Made by a program: the position numbers and the translations under genes
The notes under the pieces: model-generated
Database searches by the model: none
Told to the model about the DNA's origin: nothing
Seen by the model: the letters and a program-made list of their open reading frames with translations, nothing else
In this document: piece by piece, positions 49,592 to 64,000 of the stretch
Position numbering within the stretch: the stretch's first letter is position 1
Layout of the letters: each line of letters begins with the position of its first letter
NCBI GenBank assembly: GCA_037043015.1
Contig: CM073324.1
Span: 25,002,097 to 25,066,096 of the forward strand
Length of the DNA: 64,000 nt
Reading direction: 5' to 3'
Origin: Bryum argenteum
Lineage: Eukaryota; Streptophyta; Bryopsida; Bryales; Bryaceae

Positions 49592-51199
49592 GATTTAATA
49601 TTTTTGCCTAAATCTTTGCTTGGTAATTCCTCTTATACTACAAGGTATGTGTGCAAAATATTGAAAGGTAAAATTCTTATTTAATAACTCCCAATGTGGG
49701 GGTTTAAAGTAGACTAGGGTGGACCATTTATGACCATCAAAAATACTAAACAGTTAGAGTTTTCAAGAATTTTAACCATTATTTGGCAGAAGTCAATCCA
49801 AATGAACTTTTTATGCGATTCAAACATCTGACTCTTATAGGTTAGTACTTGATGTATTAGAATTAGTGTTTGAATTTGAAATGAAACATTTGCTATACTA
49901 ACTTATGGTATGTCAAAGGTTTAGTACTTTGGGAGCAAAAATTATGAAACACAATTTCATTTTTTTCAATGCAACAACGTGGAATCTAAAGGCATTTCAG
50001 ATGCTTTTAAGCACTTGAAAGTTAGTACTATCTTTCTTATATAACATGATTTTTGTACTTGTGTGAACTTCTTGGCAAATTTTAATGAGATTGCGACATG
50101 ATTCAAAGTTGAGAGAATATATACACATGTCCCTAAAGTTTTTGGAATAAAGGGACATTGGGTATCAATATTCATCACCTCCCTCACTATACTCTTAGTA
50201 CTTTACCATTAAGAGCCTTGTAAACTGGACATTGATATAGATTTATTCTTTGAAAATTAAAAGATAATGTACTATCTGGTACACTCTAAATGGGCAATTT
50301 TATCAAATTGAGATTTTCTACAAATCATTCTTTTCTAAGATTGTTGAGATTAGCAAACTTAGATTAATCTCAATATAATGAAATTGCCATTATTGTGTGT
50401 TTGACCATGTGAGGGTTTAGGAATAATGTTAAACACTCAAAATTGAGCTTCTCACATTTTACTTACTAAAATTACTAAAATAATAGCCTTCAACTTCAAG
50501 CGTGGACAAAAGTATCTGATGCAAAATAAGTCATTACCCACATTAAGTTAGATTCTATTGAATGAAGTGCTTGTGGTTTTTTTGTTCAAAAAGCATTGAC
50601 ATATTTCCACAACAATGAGCGCTTGAGACTCCTGAGGCCCTGAATTATGTTCAAAAAATGCTATACTGTATACTGCCATTTTCTTTCACATCTTTACTAG
50701 ATTAAAGTGTCAAAGTAACAAGTACCTACACTGGGGACATCAACAATAAGTTTGAGTATAATTATACCATGACTAATTTCATAATAAATGGTGAAGGGAC
50801 ACATATGGGATTGAGTATACCCCACGAATGAAACTGAATGTTGACTCTTAAAGTCTCAATCTCGATAGGTTTCAGACGCCATAACATTATCACCACAAAC
50901 AAGACCATTCTTGAGCAAGAGACAAGCTACCACACTCAGATTATTTTCAAACACACACACATCACGATATTTCACACACTACATGGCTCAATACTCTTTG
51001 ATTCAATTTTTTTATTATGGCAGTAGATAGAGTCAAGCTCGGCACTAAAACCTCCTCACTACCGGCAAGAGCCACGGTTACATCCCAAACTCTGGAATCA
51101 TACTTAAGCAATCATAGACTTGTCCTTTCAGCATAACGGAGCAAATTAAAACATACTAGACTCTCAAAGTATGACTATGAAAAAGCAGTGAATGATGAT
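49592..51199. other. AT-rich intergenic, no gene seen
   Basis: No domain-bearing frame in 1.6 kb. The last part (about 51000-51199) probably contains the 3' UTR of the minus-strand S1-type gene. Confidence 0.4.
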
Positions 51200-51589
51200 C
51201 TACTGCCACTTCTCCGTGTACTGACCACCCTCACACGAGAGTCCAGACTTGGCCACGGACCAGTGGCAGTCGCGGCACCGACAGAAGTAGGTGTGGAGGT
51301 TGAAGCCTTCGTAGACGTGCATTTTCTTGGCCGGCATTCCCTGCGAGTAGAAAGTGCACTCGACCACATCCAGCCCCATCGGGCTGGTGGGGAACTCCAA
51401 CTTCACACTTCCTCGAGGGGGCATGGCGTGGTAGCCTAAGTCGCCGTAGCCGTGGTAACACTTCACTGCGAGTGCCACCCCCGGCCCCATGTCGTTGTAG
51501 ATGGTCACCGTGTCTGCTCGCACCTGCAAGCACAAACTCATCATCGCCACCAGCACCACCACCGCAGCCACCAGCACCTTGGAACCCAT
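51200..51589 (-). CDS. Secreted S1 self-incompatibility-type protein (SPH)
   Basis: An intronless 129-residue protein. Residues 1-25 (MGSKVLVAAVVVLVAMMSLC...) form a signal peptide, with cleavage likely near VRA-DTV. The mature part follows the plant S-protein homologue pattern: VTIYNDMG at the start, an aligned VKCYHGYGDLGYHAMPPRG block, KLEF, then VECTFYSQ and CHWSVAKSGLSC. Six cysteines (44, 78, 103, 105, 108, 119) could form disulphides; the CRCRDC cluster is more Cys-rich than the usual family pattern. Founding members act as stigma recognition factors in poppy, but the function of most homologues is unknown and nothing here shows the target. Start chosen at the ATG directly before the signal peptide. 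A TATA motif lies about 140 bases upstream. Confidence 0.8.
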   Translation of the reverse strand: MGSKVLVAAVVVLVAMMSLCLQVRADTVTIYNDMGPGVALAVKCYHGYGDLGYHAMPPRGSVKLEFPTSPMGLDVVECTFYSQGMPAKKMHVYEGFNLHTYFCRCRDCHWSVAKSGLSCEGGQYTEKWQ

Positions 51590-51618
51590 GGTCGATCGCT
51601 AGCTCGCTCCTCAAACAA

Positions 51619-51699
51619 GCTTGAAGAATCGTTGCTGCTCGCTTGAAGAATCGTTGCTGCTCGCTCGCTAGCTCCGCAAACAAGCTTGAAGAATCGTCG
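51619..51699. repeat. Tandem 22-bp repeats in the S1-type gene leader
   Basis: GCTTGAAGAATCGTTGCTGC followed by TC occurs at 51619-51640 and 51641-51662, and a third partial unit is at 51684-51699. The larger block with CAAACAAGCTTGAAGAATCG recurs with 64-bp spacing. All lie between the TATA motif and the start codon, so they are probably in the 5' UTR. Confidence 0.7.
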
Positions 51700-51727
51700 A
51701 TGACTGAGGTTGCATGGACAGTATGTG

Positions 51728-51735
51728 TTTTTATA
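51728..51735 (-). promoter_or_regulatory. TATA box of the S1-type gene
   Basis: The minus strand reads TATAAAAA about 140 bases upstream of the start codon at 51589, which would give a leader of roughly 110 bases. Confidence 0.5.
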
Positions 51736-51739
51736 CTGG

Positions 51740-54393
51740 ATCATCAGAGGGTTGATTTTGTTTGATTTCATGATTTGCAATCAGTTGGTGAATTGGATCT
51801 TTCAATAGATTTTGAAGATCTGTTACCTTCGTATTGATGGTTACAAAAATCGCATCTTCGGAGCATCTGTGCGCTGTGCTGTTGTACGTCCTCCCATGTC
51901 TAAGTCATTCAAGCAGTGGTCATGTCTTTTTGAAGTCAACGAATTTTTTACATATGTTTCTGTGTTGTTTCATTGATCTAAGTCTTTTACCAGAAGCAAA
52001 TGCAATGTGGACTCACTAAGTTCTCACGTATACCTTTGTGAAGTTTGTATGATAGCGTGATATTTTGAAAATTTAGAGATTTAAATCTACATGAAGTTGA
52101 TTGAAAGTTATAAGGAAAAGTTTTGTAAGGTGCCATATCTCTATTGTTTCGAGGTAAGGGTTATCAAACTTCATATAATTAGAACTCTGTGAAGTGAGGA
52201 GAGATAGAAAATTGTGTCACCACCTAATATGAGTGAATTGGAAGTCTCAATGGTCACATAGTTTGAGGGAAACCATGCTTCTTCATGTTTGTCACTTCAA
52301 GAAGTTTGTTGAATTGAATCATGGTGTTATGAAGCATACTATTGATAGAAATCATCATTGTGTTATGAAAAGAGGCTTGACTCTAATTTGCAATTCCTCT
52401 ATAAAGCTCTAGTTGTGGTTTTGAAATTTGGTTCTTGTAGTTGTTACTTTCTTAGCAAGATAAAAGATAAATTTTGATCAGTATCATATTATTTTTTTTC
52501 ATCATTTATCAAGTGCTAAACAACATAGTCAAAGGAATAGTGTACAAGATAGTTCGATTCTTTAGTTCATTTTGAGTGTGATGATCCTAAAGTTTACAAA
52601 GAATTTACAGTAAAAATCTCTTATACTTCAATGAAATACATAATTTTTGATCTTATGATTACTTCTAGTCAAGAGTTCTTAAATGATGCAATAAAAATGA
52701 TACTTTGGTATGAGATGACCTTTTTAATTAACAAATAATGGTGGTAAAAAACTTAAGAGTTGTTATTGCCATGAGGTTGCAACATTTTTTTTGAGATTTG
52801 AAATCTTCTTACTTTTTGATGTTTCATCCTATTTCTTGAGCTTTAGTGCGCACTTGTGCAATAATAAATAAATATTATATCTAAATAAATTTTTCAAGTA
52901 TATAAAAAAATTCCTCTTCAAAACCACAATGGATTGGAAGAGGTTAGAAAAGATCTCGATTTATAAGCACCAATTGGATTCTAAACATATAAATGACATT
53001 CATGATGAACATAAGTCATATTCAAAGTACACTTATAATGTCCACTCTTTGTCCACATAAAGGTCAAGTCAAGTACATTGTATTTGATCATATATTGTAT
53101 GTCATTTTTCTATATATTAGCTTTAAAAACATTTTATAGCTTAGAATTCAAGTGTGATAAGAAATTATTTCAGCCTTTCAGGTTACAATAATCTCAAGAT
53201 GTGGACAAAATTACAATCATAGCTCCTAATGACAATTCCAATCCTAAAATAAAAATAGAATGGATTTTTTAAAGATAATTTTAAGACAAGTTCAATCTCA
53301 AGTTTTCAATGTTTTGCAATTTACTTTTAGTCTTAGTTTTTAATTAAATGCGTCATTCGTATCCAAAGAATAAGTTGTCTAATCTACTTATTCTAGAGTG
53401 AAAAGCATTGCATCTCTTTATATCTAAGTTGTCTTCCAAGAACTTTTCTTTCAACAACATTTGCACTTCATGTTATTCATAAAGCAAAAATGAGATTCAT
53501 ATGAAACTCTTTTACTTACAACATGTGCTATTTGAGAAACCATTAGGGGATCCTCCAAGAATGAACACATACTTAGAGTCCAACCTCTATACATGTTACA
53601 CTTATGATTGTTAGCCCTCTCTAGATGCCCACATATTGCAAACTAAAAATGTATAAATGTGTTATTTGTTAACAAAACAATACTCCCGTCTTTGTAATTT
53701 TGATTCTATGAATGTTAATTGGATGATGAACATCACTTTACATCCACGATAAGAATTAATAAAAGCTAGAATTTGTACAATGTCAAATTCTACTATATGA
53801 TTTTGAATCCCACTCCATGAATTTGAATTAGTTGAATGTATACATGTTATAAACATTATATTCTCAAAATTATATTTTTTGAACCTATTCATATTTTATT
53901 CATGTCAAATTTGAAAAGTTCTCAAAAATAATTTTCTCTATTTGTTAATTGTTGATTGTAAATGCTCAGCAACACTTATTTTAAATGGTTAACAATCATA
54001 GAAGGCAGATTATAGATCCCCTACATCAATCTTCAATCAACATGGTAATCATCTCAGAGTACTAAGAAAAAATCCAAGATATATATTAGTACAAATTTCT
54101 TAGATGGGACTGAATTCAATTGAGTACAAGATTTTGTTGTACTATAAGCACATTATTAACTTTGTTATGATATGAAATACATACCTTGAGTATGTCATTT
54201 CATATAAACATATTGCCTCTAATATTTTTAATAGTAGGAAACCTCAATTGGGAAGGAGGATAACACAAGTGTTATCATTCCACCATACAACTGCTTCTTA
54301 AAAAGTGTAAGTCGGTGAGAGCTCCGGATGAAGGCTGCAATTCAAAGGCTTAGAATGTGAGTGTAGAGGAGCCCCAAGCAAGGCAAAAGCCCG
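51740..54393. other. AT-rich intergenic, no gene seen
   Basis: About 2.6 kb of very AT-rich DNA with no frame that shows a domain and no paired terminal repeats that I could find. The right end leads into the ClpP4 promoter. Confidence 0.4.
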
Positions 54394-54401
54394 AAACCCT
54401 A
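54394..54401 (+). promoter_or_regulatory. Telo-box upstream of ClpP4
   Basis: AAACCCTA lies 78 bases before the ATG. This motif is frequent near transcription starts of plant housekeeping and plastid-biogenesis genes; activity here is inferred. Confidence 0.4.
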
Positions 54402-54478
54402 CAATTCAAACAAACGCTATCCACTCCGGTGAGTGGGCCGTGCCCACAATTCAATTCAATCCAATCCTCGCAGCAACC

Positions 54479-56120
54479 ATGGCAGCCATGGCGGTGTCCA
54501 TGGCCGTAGCCACTTCGAAGCTCACTCTTCAGCAAGGGACCCCGCTATCCTCTCCTTTGCCGCGAGGGCGCTTGCCTGCTCGCTCAGCTTTTAAATCCAC
54601 TCTTATTCGAGCTTCTGCTTCTTTTGAGAGCCATGCTCACTCCAATTCTTCTTCGTTATGGATGCCCGCCATGGCGTCGCAAGCGGCGCCCCCGGCCATG
54701 GGGCGCTCCGCGGAAGCAGACGTGATGGGCCTCATGTTGCGCCAACGCATTGTGTTTCTTGGGAATCAAATGGATGATTTTGTCGCCGACGCTATCATCA
54801 GCCAGTTGCTACTCTTGGACGCTGTTGACCCCAAGAAGGAGATTCGTCTCTTCATCAATTGCCCCGGAGGCTCTATCAGGTTAGTCTCAGCTCAAATTCT
54901 AGGGTCCCCTACCCGCAATTGCTCAATCTTTATCCGTAAATGTTCAAGCTCACACCGTTGTAAAGCAGTCGTAAACACATAAACGACTAATTTGAGTCAT
55001 CGTGGACTATCATCGTGGACTATATGAGTGATATTTTTTTCACAATTGAGGAGGTTACTTTATCAATTAATTGTGGATTTAGGGTTTGATGAAGGACGCT
55101 TTACGACTAGTTTGAGTGATTATGGAGTGTTATAAACCATGGTGATAATTCTGTATCATCTGTTGTGAGGAAGTTAACTTTGTTGCGTTCTAGGGTTTGA
55201 TGTGGTCGATTTGGATTGGATTGCAGTGCGGCGATGGGGATTTTCGATGCGATGCAATTGTGTCGAGCCGACGTCTCCACCATTTGCTTTGGCTTTGCTG
55301 CTTCCACGGCCGCAGTGGTGCTTGCAGGAGGTACCAAGGGCAAGCGACTGGCCATGCCAAACTCACGTATCATGATGCATCAACCTTTAGGTGGTGCTAG
55401 TGGACAGGCTATTGATGTGGAAATTCAAGCCAAGGAGGTCATGTACCATAAGAGCAATATCACTCGTATTTTGTCGGAGATTACAGGACGAACTATTGAA
55501 CAGGTTTGTGAACTCGAAACGCTCCTTTACGTCAATAGGATACAATGTACAATATGATTATTGTTAAAAGTTCGAAATACAATCATCTCAATCACTTAAA
55601 TTATGTGTGGGTGACCTCGAATACAACATGAAAACCTTTATAAACTGTTAAGCAGTTACACCATGCATGTAAATCGAAGTGTAGGGAAATTACTCGGGGA
55701 TTTGGCGAGTAAAGTGAGTAAGCTCGCTTGAAGATGTGTATGAGTCAGTGATTGTTTTTCGTAGATAGTGAGTTCTCGTGGTTTGATTTGATCTTTTTGA
55801 TAGTGCGCATCATGCATGCTATCTGGACTAGATTTTTCAGGATTTGGCAAGTGAGCATTGCACGGGTGGCTGCGGTACTGATGTTGCGATTTTTGTGTCT
55901 GCAGGTAGAGAAAGACATCGATAGGGACCGATACATGTCGCCCATTGAAGCGATGGAGTACGGTATCATCGATGGGGTGATCGATAAGGATGCCATCATT
56001 GCTATTAATGAATTGCCTGTTGTGTCTGAAAGGGTAAAACCCCGGAAGGAGAATCTAGCTGCCATGGAAAACCCTCGGAAGTTTTTGACTCCTGAAATTC
56101 CTGATGACGAGATTTATTAG
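54479..56120 (+). CDS. CLPP4: Plastid Clp protease proteolytic subunit 4
   Basis: Three exons join in frame: 54479-54879, 55227-55503, 55905-56120; 297 residues against about 292 in Arabidopsis. A Ser/Ala/Arg-rich N-terminus of about 80 residues is a plastid transit peptide. The rest matches ClpP4 rather than the other ClpP/ClpR paralogues: AEADVMGLMLRQRIVFLG, QPLGGASGQAIDVEIQAKEV, DRDRYMSPIEAMEYGIIDG and the C-terminus LTPEIPDDEIY. Catalytic Ser160 (FAASTAAV), His185 (MMHQPLGG) and probable Asp234 (DRDRYM) are present, so the subunit should be active. It works in the stromal ClpPR core, which degrades proteins delivered by ClpC/ClpD chaperones. The first ATG (MAAMAVSM) was chosen; two more in-frame ATGs follow within eight codons. 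Confidence 0.95.
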
Positions 56121-57144
56121 CTGACTCTTATTCAGATGTACTGTACATTCGGTCCATGTAGATTTTAATTCAGTGGCTCAGTGTTGCCCTTTTGTATCAT
56201 TTTATGCATCATCTCTGCTTGTGGAGGACTTGTGATCGAGCGCTCGTAAAGTTCATGGCATTGAAGTAATAAGTTTCTCATCTTTGTGTGGTGTAAGAGC
56301 AGTTCTTTTCTTTCTCTTTATCTTCAAGTAGAAAGCTCATTGAGTTTGTGAGCGAAGTGTGGAAGGTGAGGTATAGCTTAATTACTGTATTTGATTGCAA
56401 GATTAGCCTACACAATCACTCAACAGGGGCACTTCTGTTTCCGGAGGAGCTCCAAAATGATTGGGAATGATTGTTTACTAGCCTTCCTACTGTAGTTGGC
56501 CGAACACTAATGGAAAGGTGGTATGAGTGAAGCCATAGTGGCTCATTATGGCTTTGAAGTGCCACTATGGGTTTACTTGTGGCTTTACTTAAACAAACTT
56601 TCCACCAGTGAAAAAAGAATGTAATGATTTTTGATTAATAGTTGTTTCCCATAGAAATCTGCACCTCACTAATGTTTATAATGGATGTTGTGAAGTTTTG
56701 AGGGTTGTGGTATTGTATAGATTTCATATAAACACTTGCCAAAAAAGAAATGCATCGTATTGATTGTAATCCTCTTCACACTTGACTAACCTATTTACAA
56801 TAGATGGTGTGGGAATTTTGCAAATTGGTTGTATGGTTCAAGCCATGAGTAAGATTAATTCATGTTGAGCTTAAGCACATGATGAAAACTTCTCAGCCAT
56901 TAAGTGGAGAATCATGTGCGTTGTTTGTGATTGGCTTGTTGATGTAGACGTGTTCAAATCAAAATGGTTGAAGACTGAATGAGGTCAATTTGTAAAATAT
57001 AGCAATAAAATATTGGTCCACTTTGCCCTTGCTGACAACAAGAGCGTGTGTATGAGTTTGTTTGGTAAATACAAATATAGATGGTGCTTTTAAAATCATA
57101 TTTATAATGCTTAAAAATAATAATATGAGATCTATATATTTAAG
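56121..57144. other. ClpP4 3' UTR and intergenic DNA
   Basis: The first 200 bases probably hold the ClpP4 3' UTR (TTTTGTATCATT...). A short inverted pattern around GGCTTTGAAGTGCCACTATGG near 56540-56580 suggests a small palindromic repeat (GCCATAGTGGC / GCCACTATGG). No gene. Confidence 0.4.
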
Positions 57145-57345
57145 GCTAATGGTTTGTTTGTTTTGTTTGTATGTGACATTATGATCTTGAGGACCACAGG
57201 TCAGATCAGGCCGGATGAGGTGTAATTGGAAGTGAGTTTTTTTGGTGGGGTCAAGGCAATGATCGGATTGTAGACCATGCAGAAGAATTTTGAGATATTG
57301 GATTTCAAAATATTTATGATTTCAATAATTACCAAAAATTACAAA
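57145..57345. repeat. Repeat family R5, copy 2
   Basis: Matches 40201-40410: GGTTTGTTTGTTTTGTTTGT, ACATTATGATCTTGAGG, GAGATATTGGATTTCAAAAT. Divergence is moderate. Confidence 0.5.
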
Positions 57346-57807
57346 ATTATTAATTTCAGATTGAGAATAAATATAAGAGGAACCCAATTGCACAAGAATC
57401 AAAGCATTTGGAGCTCTAGAAATTTCACCCAAAATAGTAATGTGGGCCTATGAGCGTAGAATTACAGTCTTTTTTTTGTTCCCTTAGGTTAGTAGGGACA
57501 AGCATGGTTAAAGTATTTATGTGGGCGTGATAATGTTGCACATGCGTGCTAGTCATGTCTAAATCTTAGGGAAGTGATAGAAAATACGCTTTGTTCTTTT
57601 CATATTTTGTTCTTTTCATGGATTGTGCCAAAAGAATAATGAAAGCACCAATATGAAGTGCACTTAAACTCCCTTCATGTCACGTTCCATAATTTCACAT
57701 TTGGGATATATTCCAAAAACTAAGACCAAGGTAGACATCTTTGAATGATCATTGTTCATGTGTAACATTCCCAATATGTGACATTATGAAGGGAGTGCCA
57801 CCCAAGA
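57346..57807. other. Intergenic, no gene seen
   Basis: AT-rich DNA between repeat R5 and the insertion at 57821; no domain-bearing frame. Confidence 0.35.
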
Positions 57808-57820
57808 TGTAACAATAAGA

Positions 57821-57997
57821 GGGTTAGAGCATGCACTATGCGCCTCGTCAAGAGGCCCATGAATGGCACTTCTAAGGAGCACCTGAGTTTTCTCGCCCCA
57901 ATGCGACCGCCAAGGCTCACATCATTTTCTAGTCTCTCGCCAATGAGCTCTCAATCTCGTCAAATTCACCTTACTTGCCGTAAGTTCTTCCTCTCCC
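57821..57997. mobile_element. Short insertion with 13-bp direct repeats
   Basis: The 177-base segment is flanked by an exact 13-base direct repeat TGTAACAATAAGA (57808-57820 and 57998-58010), as left by target-primed retroposition. It starts GGGTTAGAGCATGCAC, which resembles the ends of the TAA-flanked MITEs, and ends in a pyrimidine-rich stretch. Its nature is unclear. Confidence 0.45.
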
Positions 57998-58010
57998 TGT
58001 AACAATAAGA

Positions 58011-58666
58011 CAACAAACCCTCGCTTATGGTGTTGCGTGTGAAAATTGCCGCTTTCTTGAACAACTCTCTTGATGGTCGAATTGCAGTTCGCAAAGCGGT
58101 TCTGTGCAAGCCTACTCTTAGGGTGTATTACTCAATTCAGTTGTCTTCATCTTCGCATCAAACATGACTCAACAATATGTTTAACTTGTCAAGACATTTC
58201 AGCGCCACGTGTCAGCAGCTCAAGCGCCCTCAGCCCCTTGTCCCTGTCATCACTGGGATCAATTGTAAGGCATCATCTCCGTAATATCACACCCTATGCC
58301 TCTTTCTCTCGAACCAACTGAGATCACCTTGTCACAGCCATGGCACCACCTCCGTAATATCACAAACCTCTGCATGAACGCCACTGCAAGCCTCTCTACC
58401 TCTCACCCACTTCATCGCAAAATGGAGCACAGTAATTAGATCTTCAGATCGTCACCCTCTCCTGCCAAATCTTCGTCTCATCATCTTCTTTACCTTCTCG
58501 CCACGATTCTTTCCACTGTAAGTAAGCTCTTCCTGCATGCGCACAGACCCACCCATGCTTGAAAATTAGGGCTCTGTATGTGATCGCAATCGAAGTTTGA
58601 ATTGGGAACAATTGGAGGTGTTTGGAATCATCGAGCGAGTGATCTTTGCATTGTACAGAAGCGATC
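58011..58666 (+). promoter_or_regulatory. Upstream region of phosphoglucomutase
   Basis: Pyrimidine-rich sequence with CTCTCTACCTCTCACCC-type words up to the start codon. A pyrimidine-rich leader without a clear TATA box is common for plant housekeeping genes. The 83-codon frame at 58070-58321 shows no domain. Confidence 0.35.
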
Positions 58667-62907
<4,241 letters not shown>

Positions 62908-63782
62908 AAGGTGAGTTGTGATGGCAAACAGAGAAAAGCGAGGCAAGACATCGGTATTGTGGACGTAGTTTGAGCAAATTTTGAAATTAGTTGTTCCTTA
63001 AATTTGCATCTAGTTGGATATATCTGGTTGTACAAAGTAGCCTAGCGCGGCGGCATGATGTTACTGAAACTGCAGAGAAAGGACCTGAGCGTGTGTTAAA
63101 GCTGTGTTAGAAGCTTTTGAGGATTGCAGTCTGATGTTTTACACTCAAGCTCACGAACAAAGTATTGTTCGGAATTCGTAGTTCTCTTCAAGATTTGAGT
63201 TTGAGAAAATTTCTCGTAAGTCATTGGATCTACCTTAGCTTCAAGTTGACCAGTTTTACGTCTTGCAGTTCACTTGAAATTTTACACTTTGCTAGCTTAA
63301 CAACCTCTGCAGAAGCAATGAAAGCTGGTCAGTGGGGCACTTATCATAATGCAGAACACTAAAGTCAAAATTATTGTTGGTGTTCTGTGCACTTAATGTG
63401 ACTCTAAACATGAAGTTTAATGGTGGGCACTGGTTAAAAAATACGTAGTCGGTGACGACAATTTACACCAAGCAGTACACCCAACTCATCGAAGCCCACT
63501 CTCCTCGCTGTCATTGCTCCATACAGAATCTATATAGAATCCATAGAAAATCCAAGAACGCCGATCAAGAATGTTCGAATTTGAGCCCATGACAGATGAA
63601 TCAAAGTCTTGATAGATTAAGACCCATACAAGCCTTCTGTGATGTAAAAGTCCCATATACTTTTGGGTCGTGTAAATGTATGATGAACAATGAAAACCCT
63701 AAATGTCGATACACCACTAATCTCTGTAATGCAATGCAATGTAATGTAATGAATCCCCACGCTCTACAATTGGTAGTGAAGA
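62908..63782. other. Convergent intergenic region
   Basis: About 870 bases between the PGM stop (+) and the stop of the hydrolase gene (-); it should hold both 3' UTRs. A short AATGCAATGCAATGTAATG run lies near 63728-63748. No other gene is seen. Confidence 0.45.
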
Positions 63783-64000
63783 TCACTCCATGAGTCCCGT
63801 TTTTTGTCCAGCTCGCCGACTGCTGGTGCTCGCGAGCTCCAAATCTCCACTCATCTCGTGCGCTTTCCGGAACGCAGGTAGATCTGTGCTGCTCTCTTGT
63901 ATGGTCTCCAAGTATTGCATGATCAATGGATCTGTCCATGGGCAGCCGAATGGAGCCTCCGGGCCTGCTATCCATCCCAAGTGACCTCCGTATGGAGTCA
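63783..64000 (-). CDS. EMB8-like alpha/beta hydrolase, C-terminal part
   Basis: An open frame enters from the right edge and stops at 63783-63785, giving the last 72 residues. It begins TPYGGHLGWIAG and continues APFGCPWTDPLIMQYLE. The GGHxGW block with the catalytic His and the PWTDP motif match the C-terminus of the plant EMB8-like / ABHD1-3 (YheT-type) alpha/beta hydrolases, probable esterases or lipases. The nucleophile and acid residues lie outside the window. The Ser/Arg-rich tail after the domain (TSSRRAGQKT) is poorly conserved in the family. An overlapping minus-strand frame at 63601-63975 is a shadow. Confidence 0.75.
   Translation of the reverse strand, partial: TPYGGHLGWIAGPEAPFGCPWTDPLIMQYLETIQESSTDLPAFRKAHEMSGDLELASTSSRRAGQKTGLME

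Noticed and set aside
51231-51683. A 150-codon minus-strand frame overlapping the S1-type gene
   Set aside because: It is out of frame with the protein that has a signal peptide and family motifs.

Overview
This window looks like nuclear DNA of a land plant, most likely a bryophyte such as a moss. The coding evidence is plant-specific: a nuclear plastid ClpP4, an intronless NCED-type dioxygenase, an XS-domain RNA-silencing-type protein, an S1 self-incompatibility-type secreted protein and a plant PP2C-kinase fusion. Most genes are cut by short GT-AG introns, and the spaces between genes are AT-rich and full of old transposon debris. The species is an inference; nothing in the sequence names it.

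Layout. 0-2.3 kb: an LTR-like segment and a broken hAT-type transposase. 3.8-18 kb: a gene island with a PP2C-kinase fusion (+), an XS/zf-XS gene (-) convergent with it, and the 26S proteasome ATPase RPT4 (+) divergent from the XS gene. 18-32 kb: a gene-poor tract with a Ty3/gypsy relic, diverged interspersed repeats, a GC-rich patch with a minisatellite and a TA-flanked MITE. 32-33.7 kb: an intronless NCED (-). 34-51 kb: a second gene-poor tract packed with TTAA-flanked inverted-repeat elements, two TAA-flanked MITEs, a SINE-like insertion and microsatellites. 51.2-51.6 kb: a small secreted S1-type protein (-). 54.5-56.1 kb: ClpP4 (+). 58.7-62.9 kb: cytosolic phosphoglucomutase (+), followed by the 3' end of an EMB8-like alpha/beta hydrolase (-) that runs off the right edge.

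The genes do not form one pathway. They are mostly housekeeping functions: protein turnover in the cytosol and nucleus (RPT4) and in the plastid (ClpP4), sugar-phosphate metabolism (PGM), the first committed step of abscisic acid synthesis (NCED), signalling (PP2C-kinase) and possibly small-RNA silencing (XS protein). Exon models were built by hand; every multi-exon gene keeps its reading frame across all proposed splice sites.

The most unusual structure is a set of elements that start and end with TTAA followed by CCC(C/T)..., which is the signature of piggyBac-type cut-and-paste transposons. One 949-bp copy has perfect 17-bp terminal inverted repeats. Shorter relatives carry a subterminal hairpin whose stem sequence differs between copies while pairing is kept. 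No piggyBac transposase was recognised here, so the autonomous partner is unknown.
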